The notes beneath the pieces are model-generated. The model was not told the DNA's origin, made no database searches, and was given only the letters and a program-made list of their open reading frames with translations. 64,000 bases of DNA from Alphaproteobacteria bacterium. Lineage in GTDB: Bacteria; Pseudomonadota; Alphaproteobacteria; Reyranellales; Reyranellaceae. The position numbers were made by a program, and so were the translations under genes. Positions within the stretch are counted from its first letter, which is position 1. Each line of letters opens with the position of its first letter. Positions 50,664 to 59,698 of this stretch are shown piece after piece. The stretch covers positions 50,516-114,515 of the forward strand of contig JAFKFK010000020.1 in assembly GCA_017307275.1 (NCBI GenBank), read 5' to 3'.

Positions 50664-51121
50664 TATCCCCGGCCACGATAGGAGGCGACACCGGTGTCGG
50701 GGAGCCACAGGCCCTTCGGCGGTGCGCCGGTCTGCCAGAAGACGTCGATCGGCATGCCGCCGCGCGGATACCAGTAGCCGCCGATGCGCAGCCAGCGTGG
50801 CGCAATGGCCTTCACCAGCCGCTTGCCGATGCCCACGGTGCAATCCTCATGGAAGGCCGCCTCGTTGCGGAAGCTGTTGAGATAGAGCTTCAGCGACTTG
50901 CTCTCGACCAATTTCGCACGCGGCACGAAGTCGATCACCAGATGCGCAAAGTCGGGCTGGCCGGTCACCGGGCAGAGCGAGGTGAACTCCGGCTGCGTGA
51001 AGCGCACGAGATAGAGTGTCCCCGGATGCGGATTCGGCACCGTTTCGAGGATGGCCTCTGCCGGCGAGGCGGGCAGGGTGGCGGGGCGTCCGAGCTGACG
51101 AAGCTTTGCGTATTTAGCCAT
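50663..51121 (-). CDS. queF: NADPH-dependent 7-cyano-7-deazaguanine reductase
   Basis: Reduces preQ0 to preQ1 in queuosine biosynthesis. The 152-residue unimodular form has the nucleophilic Cys in [15 protein letters not shown] and the motif [18 protein letters not shown] at 51121 begins [11 protein letters not shown]; an upstream start at 51151 overlaps the divergent gene. No preQ1 riboswitch can fit in the 28-base gap to the divergent gene. TATGAT lies 6 bases before the ATG, so the message is probably leaderless. Confidence 0.95.
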   Translation of the reverse strand: MAKYAKLRQLGRPATLPASPAEAILETVPNPHPGTLYLVRFTQPEFTSLCPVTGQPDFAHLVIDFVPRAKLVESKSLKLYLNSFRNEAAFHEDCTVGIGKRLVKAIAPRWLRIGGYWYPRGGMPIDVFWQTGAPPKGLWLPDTGVASYRGRG

Positions 51122-51149
51122 GGCGCCATCATATGCTAAGCGGGCTGAC
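51122..51149. promoter_or_regulatory. 28-base divergent promoter between queF and the reductase gene
   Basis: TATGAT (minus strand, 51128-51133) and TATGCT (plus strand, 51132-51137) share two bases. They give a leaderless queF transcript and a leader of about six bases for the reductase. There is no room for longer leaders. Confidence 0.5.
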
Positions 51150-52334
51150 ATGACTCATAGGGTTGCCATCGTAGGAGCCGGGCCGTCGGGCTTCTATGCA
51201 GCCGACGGGCTGTTGCGCGGCCGGCCAGACCTTCACATCGACGTCATCGATCGCCTGCCCACACCGTTCGGCCTGGTCCGCGCCGGTGTGGCACCCGACC
51301 ATCAAGGCACCAAGGCCGTGGTGCGCCAGTTCGACCGGCTGCTGGCCCAGCCCGACCTGCGCTTCGCAGGCAACATCGAGGTGGGCCGCGACCTCAGCTG
51401 GGACGAACTCATCGCGGCCTATGACGCCGTGATCGTTGCCACCGGCATGGTGGTCGATCGCAAGCTCGGCATCCCCGGCGAGGAGCTGCCGCAGGTCTGG
51501 GGCTCGTGGCGGTTCGTCGCCTGGCTGAACGGCCATCCCGATTTTCGCGAGGGTCCCGATCTGTCGCAGGTGAAGTCCGTGGCGGTGATCGGCAACGGCA
51601 ATGTCGCGCTCGACGTGGCGCGCGTGCTGGCCAAGAACGCCGAGGAGATGACCAAGTCCGACATCGTGCCGGAAGCAGGCGCTGCTATTGCCGCTGCACC
51701 GATTACGGACATCCACGTGATTGGCCGTCGCGGGGCGGAGCATGCCTCCTTCACAAACAACGAGTTGGCCGAGATGGGCCGCCTGATGCGCGCCGTGTCG
51801 GTGGCCGATGCCAGCGTGCTGGAGGCGGCCGCGCCGGCGAGCGATCCGACGCCCGAGAAGCTGCGCAAGACCAAGAACATCGACACGTTGAAGGGCTTTG
51901 CCGCGCATAAAGCGGGCGAAAAGCCAGTCACCGTGCATTTCTCGTTCCATGCGACGCCGAAGGCCATTCGCGCCGGCGAGGTCGAGCTCTCGACCGGCAC
52001 GGTGAAGGCCGATCTGGTGATCACCTGCATCGGCTATACCGGTCAGCCATTCCCGCAGGGTGAGAGTATCTTCCCGGTGGGCTGGGCGCGGCGTGGGCCG
52101 AGCGGCACCATTCCGACAAATCGGGCCGACAGCCATGCCGTAGCGCAGCAGGTGCTGACCTGGCTGAAGGACCGCGACCCCAAGAGCGGTCCCGATGTGT
52201 TGCCCCTCGCGATCGATGCCGCAGGCTGGCATCGCATCGACAAGCACGAGATCGCCGCGGGGGCTGCCACCGGGCGGCCGCGCGTCAAGTTGACGGAGTG
52301 GCAGACGTTGCTGGACGTCGCACAAGGCGACTGA
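51150..52334 (+). CDS. ferredoxin/adrenodoxin-NADP reductase-like flavoprotein
   Basis: A 394-residue FAD-dependent oxidoreductase. The FAD motif is [17 protein letters not shown] (5-21), the NADP motif [17 protein letters not shown], and the family mark [17 protein letters not shown]. It resembles FprA/adrenodoxin reductases, which pass electrons from NADPH to ferredoxins, for example for P450 systems; partner genes are not adjacent. ATG at 51150 is only 28 bases from the divergent queF ATG. Confidence 0.85.
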   Translation: MTHRVAIVGAGPSGFYAADGLLRGRPDLHIDVIDRLPTPFGLVRAGVAPDHQGTKAVVRQFDRLLAQPDLRFAGNIEVGRDLSWDELIAAYDAVIVATGMVVDRKLGIPGEELPQVWGSWRFVAWLNGHPDFREGPDLSQVKSVAVIGNGNVALDVARVLAKNAEEMTKSDIVPEAGAAIAAAPITDIHVIGRRGAEHASFTNNELAEMGRLMRAVSVADASVLEAAAPASDPTPEKLRKTKNIDTLKGFAAHKAGEKPVTVHFSFHATPKAIRAGEVELSTGTVKADLVITCIGYTGQPFPQGESIFPVGWARRGPSGTIPTNRADSHAVAQQVLTWLKDRDPKSGPDVLPLAIDAAGWHRIDKHEIAAGAATGRPRVKLTEWQTLLDVAQGD

Positions 52335-52372
52335 GCGGTCTATTCTGCCGCCCTAAGAACAAGGGAGCTTCC

Positions 52373-53953
52373 ATGTTGCGTCTTACCCGCCGACTGGCCG
52401 TCACGGCTGCGGCCGTGGCTGCCATTTTGCCGTTCGCGGCGCCTGCCTCCGCGCAGAGCACGCTCAGGGCCTCGCTGCATTCCGACCTCAAGATCATCGA
52501 TCCGATCTGGACCACGGCGCTGATCACGCAATATCACGGCTATCTGGTCTACGACACGCTGTTCGCGCTCGACGACAAGCTGCAGGTGCAGCCGCAGATG
52601 GTCGACACCTGGAAGATGAGCGACGACAAGCTCACCTGGACCTTCACCTTGCGCGACGGCATGACCTGGCACGACGGTGCGCCGGTGACGGCTGCCGACT
52701 GCGTGGCGTCGCTGAAGCGCTGGGGCGCCAAGGACACGATGGGCCAGAAGCTCATGTCCTATGTGAGCGACCTGTCGGCGCCCGACGACAAGACGATCAA
52801 GATGGTGCTGAAGGAGCCCTACGGTCTGGTGCTCAGCACGCTGGGCAAGCCGGGCTCGAACGTGCCGTTCATGATGCCGGCGCGTATTGCGGCCACCGAT
52901 CCCAATACGCAGATCACCGACGCCACCGGCTCCGGTCCGTTCATCTTCAAGAAGGACGAGTGGAAGCCCGGCGAGAAGGTCGTCTATCTCAAGAACACCA
53001 AGTACAAGCCGCGCGCCGAACCGGCGTCGGGCCTGGCCGGCGGCAAGGTCGCCAAGGTCGACCGCATCGAATGGCTCTGGATCCCCGACGCGCAGACGCA
53101 GGTCAGCGCGCTGCTGAACGACGAGGTCGACCTGATCGACATCGTGCCGCCCGACCTTCTGCCGCTGGTGCAGAAGGAGAAAGGCATCAAGATTATGGTC
53201 ATCAACCAGGCGGGCCGTCAGTACGCGATGCGCTTCAACGTGCTGCACAAGCCGTTCGACAATCCCAAGGTGCGCCAGGCCGTCCTCTATGCCTTGAACC
53301 AGAAGGACTTCCTCGACGCCAACGTCGGCAATCCGGAGTTCTACAAGGAGTGCAAGTCGCTGTTCCCCTGCGGCTCGCCGCTGGAATCGACCAAGGGCTG
53401 GGAGGACAAGCTCAGCGGTAATGTCGCCAAGGCCAAGCAGCTCCTGCAGGAAGCAGGCTATGACGGCACGCCGATCGTGCTGATGCACCAGACCGACACG
53501 CCGGGCCACAACAACCTCGCCACGGTCGCCAAGCCGCAGCTCGAGAAGGCGGGCTTCAAGGTCGATCTGCAGTCGATGGACTGGCAGACCCTGGTCGGCC
53601 GCCGCGCCAAGAAGGATCCGCTGTCTGCTGGTGGCTGGAGTGCCTTCTTCACGTCCTGGGCCGCCGTCGACGTGCTCGATCCGGTGGCGACGTCCTTCCT
53701 CAACGCCTCCTGCGAGAAGGCGACCTTCGGCTGGACCTGCGATGCCGAGCTGGAGAAGCTGCGCGACGCCTACGCCAAGGAGACCGATCCGGCCAAGCAG
53801 AAGGCGATTGCCGAACAGGTCCAGTTGCGCGCCGTCGAGTATCCGACGCACGCGCCGCTCGGCCAGTTCCAGACCCCGACCGCGCTCGGCCGCAAGGCGA
53901 CGGGCCTGCTGCCGTCACCGGCGATGGCGCTGTGGAACGTCGAGAAGAAGTGA
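52373..53953 (+). CDS. peptide/nickel-type ABC transporter substrate-binding protein (SBP family 5)
   Basis: A 526-residue periplasmic receptor of the DppA/OppA family. Signal peptide about 1-28 (ending ASAQS). Family features: HSDLKIIDPIWTTALITQYHGYLVYDTLFALD, TWTFTLRDGMTWHDGAPVTAADCVASLKRW and VRQAVLYALNQKDFLDA. GGGAG precedes the ATG at 52373. No permease or ATPase gene is adjacent, so the transporter partner is elsewhere. Ligand unknown. Confidence 0.9.
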   Translation: MLRLTRRLAVTAAAVAAILPFAAPASAQSTLRASLHSDLKIIDPIWTTALITQYHGYLVYDTLFALDDKLQVQPQMVDTWKMSDDKLTWTFTLRDGMTWHDGAPVTAADCVASLKRWGAKDTMGQKLMSYVSDLSAPDDKTIKMVLKEPYGLVLSTLGKPGSNVPFMMPARIAATDPNTQITDATGSGPFIFKKDEWKPGEKVVYLKNTKYKPRAEPASGLAGGKVAKVDRIEWLWIPDAQTQVSALLNDEVDLIDIVPPDLLPLVQKEKGIKIMVINQAGRQYAMRFNVLHKPFDNPKVRQAVLYALNQKDFLDANVGNPEFYKECKSLFPCGSPLESTKGWEDKLSGNVAKAKQLLQEAGYDGTPIVLMHQTDTPGHNNLATVAKPQLEKAGFKVDLQSMDWQTLVGRRAKKDPLSAGGWSAFFTSWAAVDVLDPVATSFLNASCEKATFGWTCDAELEKLRDAYAKETDPAKQKAIAEQVQLRAVEYPTHAPLGQFQTPTALGRKATGLLPSPAMALWNVEKK

Positions 53954-53969
53954 CCGTGTAACAGTCATT

Positions 53970-53993
53970 GCGGGCGGAGCAATCTCCGCCCGC
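53970..53993. terminator. hairpin between convergent genes
   Basis: GCGGGCGGAG and CTCCGCCCGC form a perfect 10-bp stem with a CAAT loop, between the SBP gene and the convergent MBL gene. No U-run follows on either strand. Confidence 0.55.
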
Positions 53994-54004
53994 GCGGACG
54001 ACAA

Positions 54005-54820
54005 TCAGTCCAACCTGACACTCACGCCCTCGAGCCCCTTGGCCGAGGGCGGGAAGCGCTTCATGACCTCGGCATCGTGGCCGGGAATCACCATCTCGGT
54101 GCGGCCGTCGGCCAGCTTCTTCAGCTTGTCGTAGCCGGCCAGCATGTCGGCGACCGAGTAGACGATCGAGAACAGCTTGTCGTTGTTGACGCCCCAGAAA
54201 TAGTGGCTGGCGTCGGAGGCGAGCACGAGCCAGCCATTGCGCGTATTGATGCGCACCGACTGGATGCCCATCGTATGGCCGCCGATCAGGTGCAGCGAGA
54301 TGCCGGGCTGCAGTTCCTCGTCGCCGTCATGGAAGACCACGCGGCCGCCGTAGAGAACGCGCACCATGCCGACGATGTCCTCGCATTCGTAGGCATGGCG
54401 GAATGGGCCTTTGCACATGTGCCGGCCGGTCGCGAAATTCATCTCCTTGTCCTGCAGATGAAAGCGCGCCTTGGGGAAGCGATCCCAGTTGCCGATATGG
54501 TCGTAGTGCAGGTGGGTGACGATGACGTCTTCGATCTCGTTCGCGTCGATGCCGAGATCGCCGAGAAGGTCGGCGGGGTTCTTCTTCACCTCGCGGCCGC
54601 GCTGCTTGCCGACGGTGGCGTTGAAGCCGGTGTCGATGACGATGGGCTTGCCGCCCAGCGCCCGCTTGCCGCTCTCGTCCAGCGGGATCGCTACCCAGAC
54701 GAAATAGTCCATCGGGAAGTCGGCATCATGCGGGTCGGGGTTGATCTGCACTTCCCAAGCCTTGCGCGGCAGGTGGGCATACTTGACCGCATGTACCTCG
54801 TAGATGGGCGTCGAACGCAT
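54005..54820 (-). CDS. N-acyl-homoserine-lactonase-like MBL-fold hydrolase
   Basis: A 271-residue metallo-beta-lactamase-fold enzyme. The metal site is HLHYDHIGN (His103, His105, Asp107, His108), with further ligands in LIGGHTMG, LASDASHY and VIPGHDAE. The length and opening resemble the N-acyl homoserine lactonase family, but several other lactonases and esterases share this fold and no quorum-sensing gene is near. The start is the ATG at 54820; GGAAG lies about 6 bases upstream. Confidence 0.8.
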   Translation of the reverse strand: MRSTPIYEVHAVKYAHLPRKAWEVQINPDPHDADFPMDYFVWVAIPLDESGKRALGGKPIVIDTGFNATVGKQRGREVKKNPADLLGDLGIDANEIEDVIVTHLHYDHIGNWDRFPKARFHLQDKEMNFATGRHMCKGPFRHAYECEDIVGMVRVLYGGRVVFHDGDEELQPGISLHLIGGHTMGIQSVRINTRNGWLVLASDASHYFWGVNNDKLFSIVYSVADMLAGYDKLKKLADGRTEMVIPGHDAEVMKRFPPSAKGLEGVSVRLD

Positions 54821-54881
54821 CTTTATTTCCTTCCCGGCGGGTTGTTGGGACGGAGCGTAGCGCGTCGGCCCTTTCCGGCGC

Positions 54882-54954
54882 TATAGTGGCGCCATGGCCC
54901 GCACGGACCTCCTCGTGACGCGAATTAGCAACCCGGTTTGCACTGCAGACCGGG
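54882..54954 (+). promoter_or_regulatory. promoter and leader hairpin before the ACT gene
   Basis: TATAGT (54882-54887) would start transcription near 54894. The 97-base leader contains a tight stem-loop at 54932-54954, CCCGGTTTGC pairing with GCAGACCGGG around a tri-base loop. It might serve in attenuation. Confidence 0.4.
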
Positions 54955-54990
54955 CCGTTGCTGTTCGTCCGTCACCAGAGGAATCATCCG

Positions 54991-55260
54991 ATGTCCGCCG
55001 CCGCACCTTCCGCCGTTCTGGCGCTCAAGCGTAGCAATTCCACCGTTCGTTATTGTTTCGAAGCCGATGCCGAGCCCGGCGTGCTGCCGCGTGCGCTCGA
55101 GCTGATCGCCAAGCGCGGCCTCGTGCCGGCGCGCGTCTTCGCCCAGGCCGATGCCGATGTGCTGAATGTCGAGATCGAGGTCGAGGGGCTGGCGCCCGAG
55201 ACGGCCGAACATGTCGGCCGCTGCCTCGGCGAGATCGTGGGTGTCAGGCAGACATTCTGA
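54991..55260 (+). CDS. small ACT-domain-like protein
   Basis: An 89-residue protein resembling a single ACT domain, close to the acetolactate synthase small-subunit type: STVRYCFEADAEPGVLPRALELIAKRGLVPARV then NVEIEVEGLAPETAEHVGRCLG. ACT domains bind amino acids and regulate enzymes. There is no catalytic partner next to it. ATG at 54991 is chosen because AGAGGA lies about 9 bases upstream; the in-frame 54958 start has no support. Confidence 0.65.
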   Translation: MSAAAPSAVLALKRSNSTVRYCFEADAEPGVLPRALELIAKRGLVPARVFAQADADVLNVEIEVEGLAPETAEHVGRCLGEIVGVRQTF

Positions 55261-55303
55261 GGCGGTTGGGGTACGCCGCATCGGCGGCGCACCCCGCGGC
55301 GAC

Positions 55304-56281
55304 TCAGTCCATCGTGATCTTGTTGTCGCGGATGACCTTGCCCCAGGCCGCGACCTCGTCCTTGGCGAATTTGTCCATCTGCGCGGCATCCCAGTCCTTC
55401 AGGACCATGCCGAGCTGGTTGGCGCGTTCGCGCGTGATGTCCATCTTGGCGATCTTGCGCATTGCGGCGTTGAGCTTGTCGATGACCGGCTGCGGCGTGC
55501 CGGCCGGGGCGAAGAGCGCGAACCAGCCATCGAGGATGAAGCCAGGCAAGCCCGCTTCCGCAGTCGTCGGGATGTCAGGGAAGGCCGGCAGACGCTCGGT
55601 GCTGGCAAGTGCCAGCGCCTTCAGGTTGCCGTTGCGGATGTGGCCGGAGACCGACGGCGGCGTCACGATGAACAGCTCGACTTGGCCCGCCACCGTGTCC
55701 TGCGTCGCCGGTCCCGAACCCTTGTAGGGGACGTGCATGAGGTCGATGCCGGCCTCCTTGTTCAACATCACGCCGCCGAGATGCGGCACCGAGCCAGGGC
55801 CCACCGAGGCATAGTTCAGCTTGCCGGGATTGGCCTTGGCGTAGGCAATGAAGCTCTTGAGGTCGTCGACCGGCACTTTCTTCGGCACCACGATCACATG
55901 CGGCCCGATCGCGCCCATGGCGACGCCGACGAAATCCTTGGGATCCCAGTTCAGGTTGCTGATCAGGGCCGGATTGGCAGCGTGGAAGCCCGAATACTGC
56001 ATCAGCAGCGTGTAGCCGTCGGGCTTGGCACGGGCCACGATCGCAGTGCCGATATTGCCGTTGCCGCCACCGCGATTGTCGACCAGCACCTGCTGGCCAA
56101 GTTCCTGGCTGAGCAGGTCGGAATACAGTCGTGAGACGAGGTCCGTACCGCCGCCGGGCGGGGCAGGAACGACCATGGTGATCGGCTTGTCGGGATAGTT
56201 GGTCTGCGACCATGCAGGCATGGCGAGAGCGGTGGTCGCCAGAGCCAGGAGAGGGGCGGCGACCAGACTGCGTCGTTTCAT
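55304..56281 (-). CDS. Bug-family solute receptor (tripartite tricarboxylate transporter)
   Basis: A 325-residue periplasmic receptor of the Bug/TctC type. Signal peptide about 1-25 (ending AWSQT). Family marks: YPDKPITMVVPAPPGGGTDLVSRL and LNYASVGPGSVPHLGG, and VPYKGSGPATQD. These bind carboxylates and often serve TctAB, absent here. It is followed on the same strand by nothing clear; upstream 7 bases is the GST gene. The ligand is unknown. Confidence 0.92.
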   Translation of the reverse strand: MKRRSLVAAPLLALATTALAMPAWSQTNYPDKPITMVVPAPPGGGTDLVSRLYSDLLSQELGQQVLVDNRGGGNGNIGTAIVARAKPDGYTLLMQYSGFHAANPALISNLNWDPKDFVGVAMGAIGPHVIVVPKKVPVDDLKSFIAYAKANPGKLNYASVGPGSVPHLGGVMLNKEAGIDLMHVPYKGSGPATQDTVAGQVELFIVTPPSVSGHIRNGNLKALALASTERLPAFPDIPTTAEAGLPGFILDGWFALFAPAGTPQPVIDKLNAAMRKIAKMDITRERANQLGMVLKDWDAAQMDKFAKDEVAAWGKVIRDNKITMD

Positions 56282-56288
56282 TTTTTAC

Positions 56289-56924
56289 TCACGAATTGGG
56301 AAAGTTACGCTTCCACACATCAGCCAGCTCAGGCAGCGCATCGGCCCGTCGGGCGATGGCGAAGAGCCGGGGCGTCTCGATCTCGAACCAGCCGCGCTTG
56401 GGGCGCCAGCGGGTCATGATGTCGACATAGATATCGAGGGCGGAGAAGCGTTCGCCCAGGAACCAGGGGGTACCGGCCTCGCGTTCGACCTGACGCCACA
56501 GCCGCTGGGCATAGGCATCGGTGGCGGCGCGGAACGGATCGCGCGCGGCATTGACCGACACGAAGCGTGCCGGATCGTCGGCATAGGTGAAGGTCGGATA
56601 GATGTTGGCCACCAGGAAGACCAGCCAGCGCAGGAACTTGGCTCGCTCCGGCGCGCCGGGGCCGGGGACCAGCGAGTCGCGGCCCGTGATGTCGGCGAGC
56701 AGCAAGGTGATGGCGGCGCTCTCGCTCATGATGCTGCCGTCGGGCATGACCAGCGTCGGCACCTGGGCGAGCGGATTTACCTTCTCGAGCTTCTCGCGCG
56801 CGCCGGGGGTGCGGAAGAGATCCTCGACCGGCTCGTAGCGATACTTCAGGCCGTACAGTTCGAGCTGGGCCTCGACGATGGTCGAGCCCCAGCCTTGTCG
56901 CCCCCAGAGCGTGTAGTCCGCCAT
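56289..56924 (-). CDS. glutathione S-transferase family protein
   Basis: A 211-residue GST with an N-terminal thioredoxin-like domain (YTLWGRQGWGSTIVEAQLEL; NPLAQVPTLVMPDGSIMSESAAITLLLAD, with the cis-Pro and Glu-Ser glutathione contacts) and a helical C-terminal domain with FLGERFSALDIYVDIM. Substrate unknown. It lies in a minus-strand series with the dehydrogenase upstream (28 bases) and Bug receptor downstream (7 bases), probably one transcript. Confidence 0.88.
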   Translation of the reverse strand: MADYTLWGRQGWGSTIVEAQLELYGLKYRYEPVEDLFRTPGAREKLEKVNPLAQVPTLVMPDGSIMSESAAITLLLADITGRDSLVPGPGAPERAKFLRWLVFLVANIYPTFTYADDPARFVSVNAARDPFRAATDAYAQRLWRQVEREAGTPWFLGERFSALDIYVDIMTRWRPKRGWFEIETPRLFAIARRADALPELADVWKRNFPNS

Positions 56925-56952
56925 CGCGCTCTCCGTCGGTGCGTGGTGCCGC

Positions 56953-57822
56953 TCAGGGTTTCTGCAGCGGTTGGATCAGGGACGAGGTGTCCCAGCGACC
57001 GCCGCCGCGCGCCTGGACGCGCTCGTAGAACTGATCGACCAGCGCCACCAGAGGCATGCCGGCCTTCTGGCGCTTGCCCTCGGCCATGGCGATGCCGAGA
57101 TCCTTGCGCATCCAGTCGACGGCGAAGCCATAGTCGAACTTGCCGTTGACCATGTTCTGCCAGCGGTTTTCCATCTGCCAGCTCTGCGCCGCACCCTTGG
57201 AGATCGCGCCCAGCGCCTTCTCCATGTCGAGGCCGGCGCGCTGGCCGAGGTTCAGCGCCTCGGCGAGACCCTGCACGATGCCGGCGATGCACATCTGGTT
57301 CATCATCTTGGTGATCTGGCCGGCGCCCGGCGGCCCGATCAGCGTCACAGCCTTGGAGAAGGCATCGGCGACGGGCTTCGCCTTGTCGAACGGTCCCTGT
57401 TCGCCACCACACATCACGGTGAGCTGGCCATTCTCCGCACCCGCCTGTCCACCCGAGACCGGCGCATCGATGAACTCGATGCCGAGCTTCTTGCCTTCGG
57501 CGTGGAGTTCACGGGCGATGTCGGCCGAGGCCGTGGTGTTGTCGAAGAAGATCGCGCCCTTGGCCATGCCGGCGAAGGCGCCGTCGGGACCGAGTACGAC
57601 CGAACGCAGATCGTCGTCGTTGCCGACGCAGCAGAAGACGATCTCCTGGCCGGCTGCGGCTTCCTTCGGTGTCTTTGCGGCCTTGCCTTTGTGCTTCTTG
57701 GTCCAGGCTTCGGCCTTGGCGTAGGTGCGATTGTAGACGGTGACGTCATGGCCCTTGGCGGCGAGATGACCCGCCATCGGAAAGCCCATCACGCCCAGAC
57801 CCAGAAATGCCACCTTGGCCAT
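56953..57822 (-). CDS. 3-hydroxyisobutyrate dehydrogenase-family NAD(P)-dependent oxidoreductase
   Basis: A 289-residue beta-hydroxyacid dehydrogenase. NAD-binding GLGVMGFPMAGHLAAKGHDV, substrate loop FIDAPVSGGQAGAENGQL and catalytic Lys in GAGQITKMMNQ match 3-hydroxyisobutyrate, tartronate semialdehyde or glyoxylate reductases. With the lactate permease upstream and Bug receptor downstream it suggests hydroxy-acid use; the true substrate is not fixed. Start ATG at 57822. Confidence 0.88.
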   Translation of the reverse strand: MAKVAFLGLGVMGFPMAGHLAAKGHDVTVYNRTYAKAEAWTKKHKGKAAKTPKEAAAGQEIVFCCVGNDDDLRSVVLGPDGAFAGMAKGAIFFDNTTASADIARELHAEGKKLGIEFIDAPVSGGQAGAENGQLTVMCGGEQGPFDKAKPVADAFSKAVTLIGPPGAGQITKMMNQMCIAGIVQGLAEALNLGQRAGLDMEKALGAISKGAAQSWQMENRWQNMVNGKFDYGFAVDWMRKDLGIAMAEGKRQKAGMPLVALVDQFYERVQARGGGRWDTSSLIQPLQKP

Positions 57823-57873
57823 AGTTCACTCCCGCGCAGTCGATTGCGGGCGGATCATAGAGCCAAATCGGCC

Positions 57874-59319
57874 CTAAGCCAGCAGGACGAGGATGACCGC
57901 GAAACCGGTGATCAGCGGGGGCAGGGCAAGCGGCCAGGCGCGCCGGTAGAGCACCGATTCGGCCACCGGCAGGGCCAGGATCGCCGCGCCCATCGAAACG
58001 CGGATGGGCGAAAGCATGGTGAGGTTGGTGCACACGCTGTTCTGCACCGCGGCGATCCACGCCGGATCGATCGCGATGGCGCGCGCCAGCGCCGTGACCA
58101 TCGGCATCAGCATCGCGTTGGCGGCCGACCCGCCACCCGTGAGGAAACCGCCGACCGAGGCGAACAGCGGCACGCTCATGGCCGAGCCTCGCCCGGCGAC
58201 GTCGCGCAGCGCATCGGCGATCGTATCGGCCATGCCGGAGCCGACATAGAACTGAGCCATCACCACGAAGAGCAGGGTGACGGCACACGAGCGCCATGCA
58301 CCGCGGCCGGTTTCTACCAGAACGCGACCGAGCGATGCGCGGGCCAGCCAGACCGTGACGACGCCGATGGAGACCAGCCAGAAGCCCGGCGCATAGAGCG
58401 GCGCGAAGGCCGGCTGGCCCTCGAAGGGCCGCATCGCCCACAGAGGCTTCAGGAGATCGCGCAGCGGCGGCACCAGGCGCGTGGCACAGAGCGCAACGGT
58501 GAGCGCGACGTAGGGCGCGTTGGCGTGCAGCGCCGACTTGAGCCGCGCCGCATCCGGCCGCTCGTCGCGCCAGAAACGCACGGCGAGCAGGAATGCAGTC
58601 GGGGCGGCGCCTGCGATCTCGACATCGGTATAGCGATTGGCGAGCCAGAGCAGGCCGAGCAGCAACACCGTCCACACTGCATCGTCGATCTTCTGCGCGA
58701 CCGACGTGGCAAAGCCCGCCTCGCGGGCAAAGCGCCAGTAGAGGCCAAGATAGAGGACGTGAATCGGGATCTGCAGCAGCGCAGACGAGAGGCCGAGCTC
58801 GTTGGGCGTGAGACCGGCCAGGGTTGCGCCGACGGTGGTTCCGGTGGCGAGCGCGCCCCACGGCACAAGCGACTGACTGTAGAGGCCGAGCAGCAGCGCC
58901 GACATGCCATTGAGGCCGAGCCGGCGGAGCGCGGCGAGGGCGATGATGTAGCCGACGCCGAAGCCCGTCACCGATTCGGCAAACGGTGCCAGCAGGAAGC
59001 AGACCGACCACAGCCGCCGCGGGTTGGCCTCCAGCGCGCCGCCGTTGGCCACGGTGCCGCGCGCCTGCTGGCAGCGGTGGAAGAACATGCCGGCGGCGAT
59101 GATGGCGATGACGTGCCAGGCGAGCCACGAGCCAGCCGTGGTTTCGTGCAGGAAAAGCCCGGCCAGGACTTCCCCGCCGCGTGTGCCGGTGACGATCACC
59201 GCCGAGGCCGCCAGCGTGGCCGAAAGCCCCACCAGACCTGCGACAAGGGCGCTCGCGCGGCCAGAGGCCAGCAGGCCCAGCACCAGGAGCAGCGGGAGGA
59301 GGGCCAGGATCGTCGTCAT
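57874..59319 (-). CDS. L-lactate permease family transporter (LldP/LctP)
   Basis: A 481-residue inner-membrane carrier with about 12 helices, beginning MTTILALLPLLLVLGLLASG and carrying the family region LLAPFAESVTGFGVGYIIALAALRRLGLNG. LldP-type proteins import lactate or glycolate with protons. It is shorter than E. coli LldP (about 550) but keeps the core. It leads a probable transcript with the dehydrogenase, GST and Bug genes, 51 bases apart. Confidence 0.86.
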   Translation of the reverse strand: MTTILALLPLLLVLGLLASGRASALVAGLVGLSATLAASAVIVTGTRGGEVLAGLFLHETTAGSWLAWHVIAIIAAGMFFHRCQQARGTVANGGALEANPRRLWSVCFLLAPFAESVTGFGVGYIIALAALRRLGLNGMSALLLGLYSQSLVPWGALATGTTVGATLAGLTPNELGLSSALLQIPIHVLYLGLYWRFAREAGFATSVAQKIDDAVWTVLLLGLLWLANRYTDVEIAGAAPTAFLLAVRFWRDERPDAARLKSALHANAPYVALTVALCATRLVPPLRDLLKPLWAMRPFEGQPAFAPLYAPGFWLVSIGVVTVWLARASLGRVLVETGRGAWRSCAVTLLFVVMAQFYVGSGMADTIADALRDVAGRGSAMSVPLFASVGGFLTGGGSAANAMLMPMVTALARAIAIDPAWIAAVQNSVCTNLTMLSPIRVSMGAAILALPVAESVLYRRAWPLALPPLITGFAVILVLLA

Positions 59320-59393
59320 GCGGCGCTTTTAGGGGCTTTCGGGCGTTTCCATGCTTCGGGGGCCGCCGAACCGAGCCCGCCAAAAACGCCACC

Positions 59394-59422
59394 TTGCGCC
59401 TTCGTGCCCTTTCCCTTAGAAC
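59394..59422 (+). promoter_or_regulatory. candidate tRNA-Thr promoter
   Basis: TTGCGC (59394-59399) and TAGAAC (59417-59422) are 17 bases apart, ending 10 bases before the tRNA. Confidence 0.45.
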
Positions 59423-59432
59423 CCGCCGCCAT

Positions 59433-59508
59433 GCCCCGATAGCTCAGCTGGTAGAGCACGTCATTCGTAATGATGGGGTCGGCGGTTCGATTCCGTCTCG
59501 GGGCACCA
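59433..59508 (+). tRNA. tRNA-Thr (anticodon CGT)
   Basis: GCCCCGA (59433-59439) pairs with TCGGGGC (59498-59504). The anticodon arm has loop TTCGTAA with anticodon CGT, reading ACG, flanked by GTCA and TGAT. The T arm contains GGTTCGATTCC, and ACCA closes the 3' end with encoded CCA at 59506-59508. No integrase or element abuts it. Confidence 0.96.
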
Positions 59509-59698
59509 CTTTAATTCCAGACATTTTGCGCCGGCTCTTCGAAGGCCATGGCCATCGGCGGGATGCCCGCTGGTTCGTCCAGCCTTGGCGAAGCAATGGC
59601 TCCTTCCACCTCCCCTCCCGGCGGGTGTAGCCTGTTCCGGCAGCGCGTCCAGTTCGGCTGCATGTCCGCGACATAACGCAGGCTTTGGAGGGCGCGCC

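Noticed and set aside
56971..59442. An 823-codon plus-strand frame across the lactate permease and dehydrogenase genes
   Set aside because: It is antisense to two clear genes; its Arg/Glu/His composition is that of a mirrored frame.
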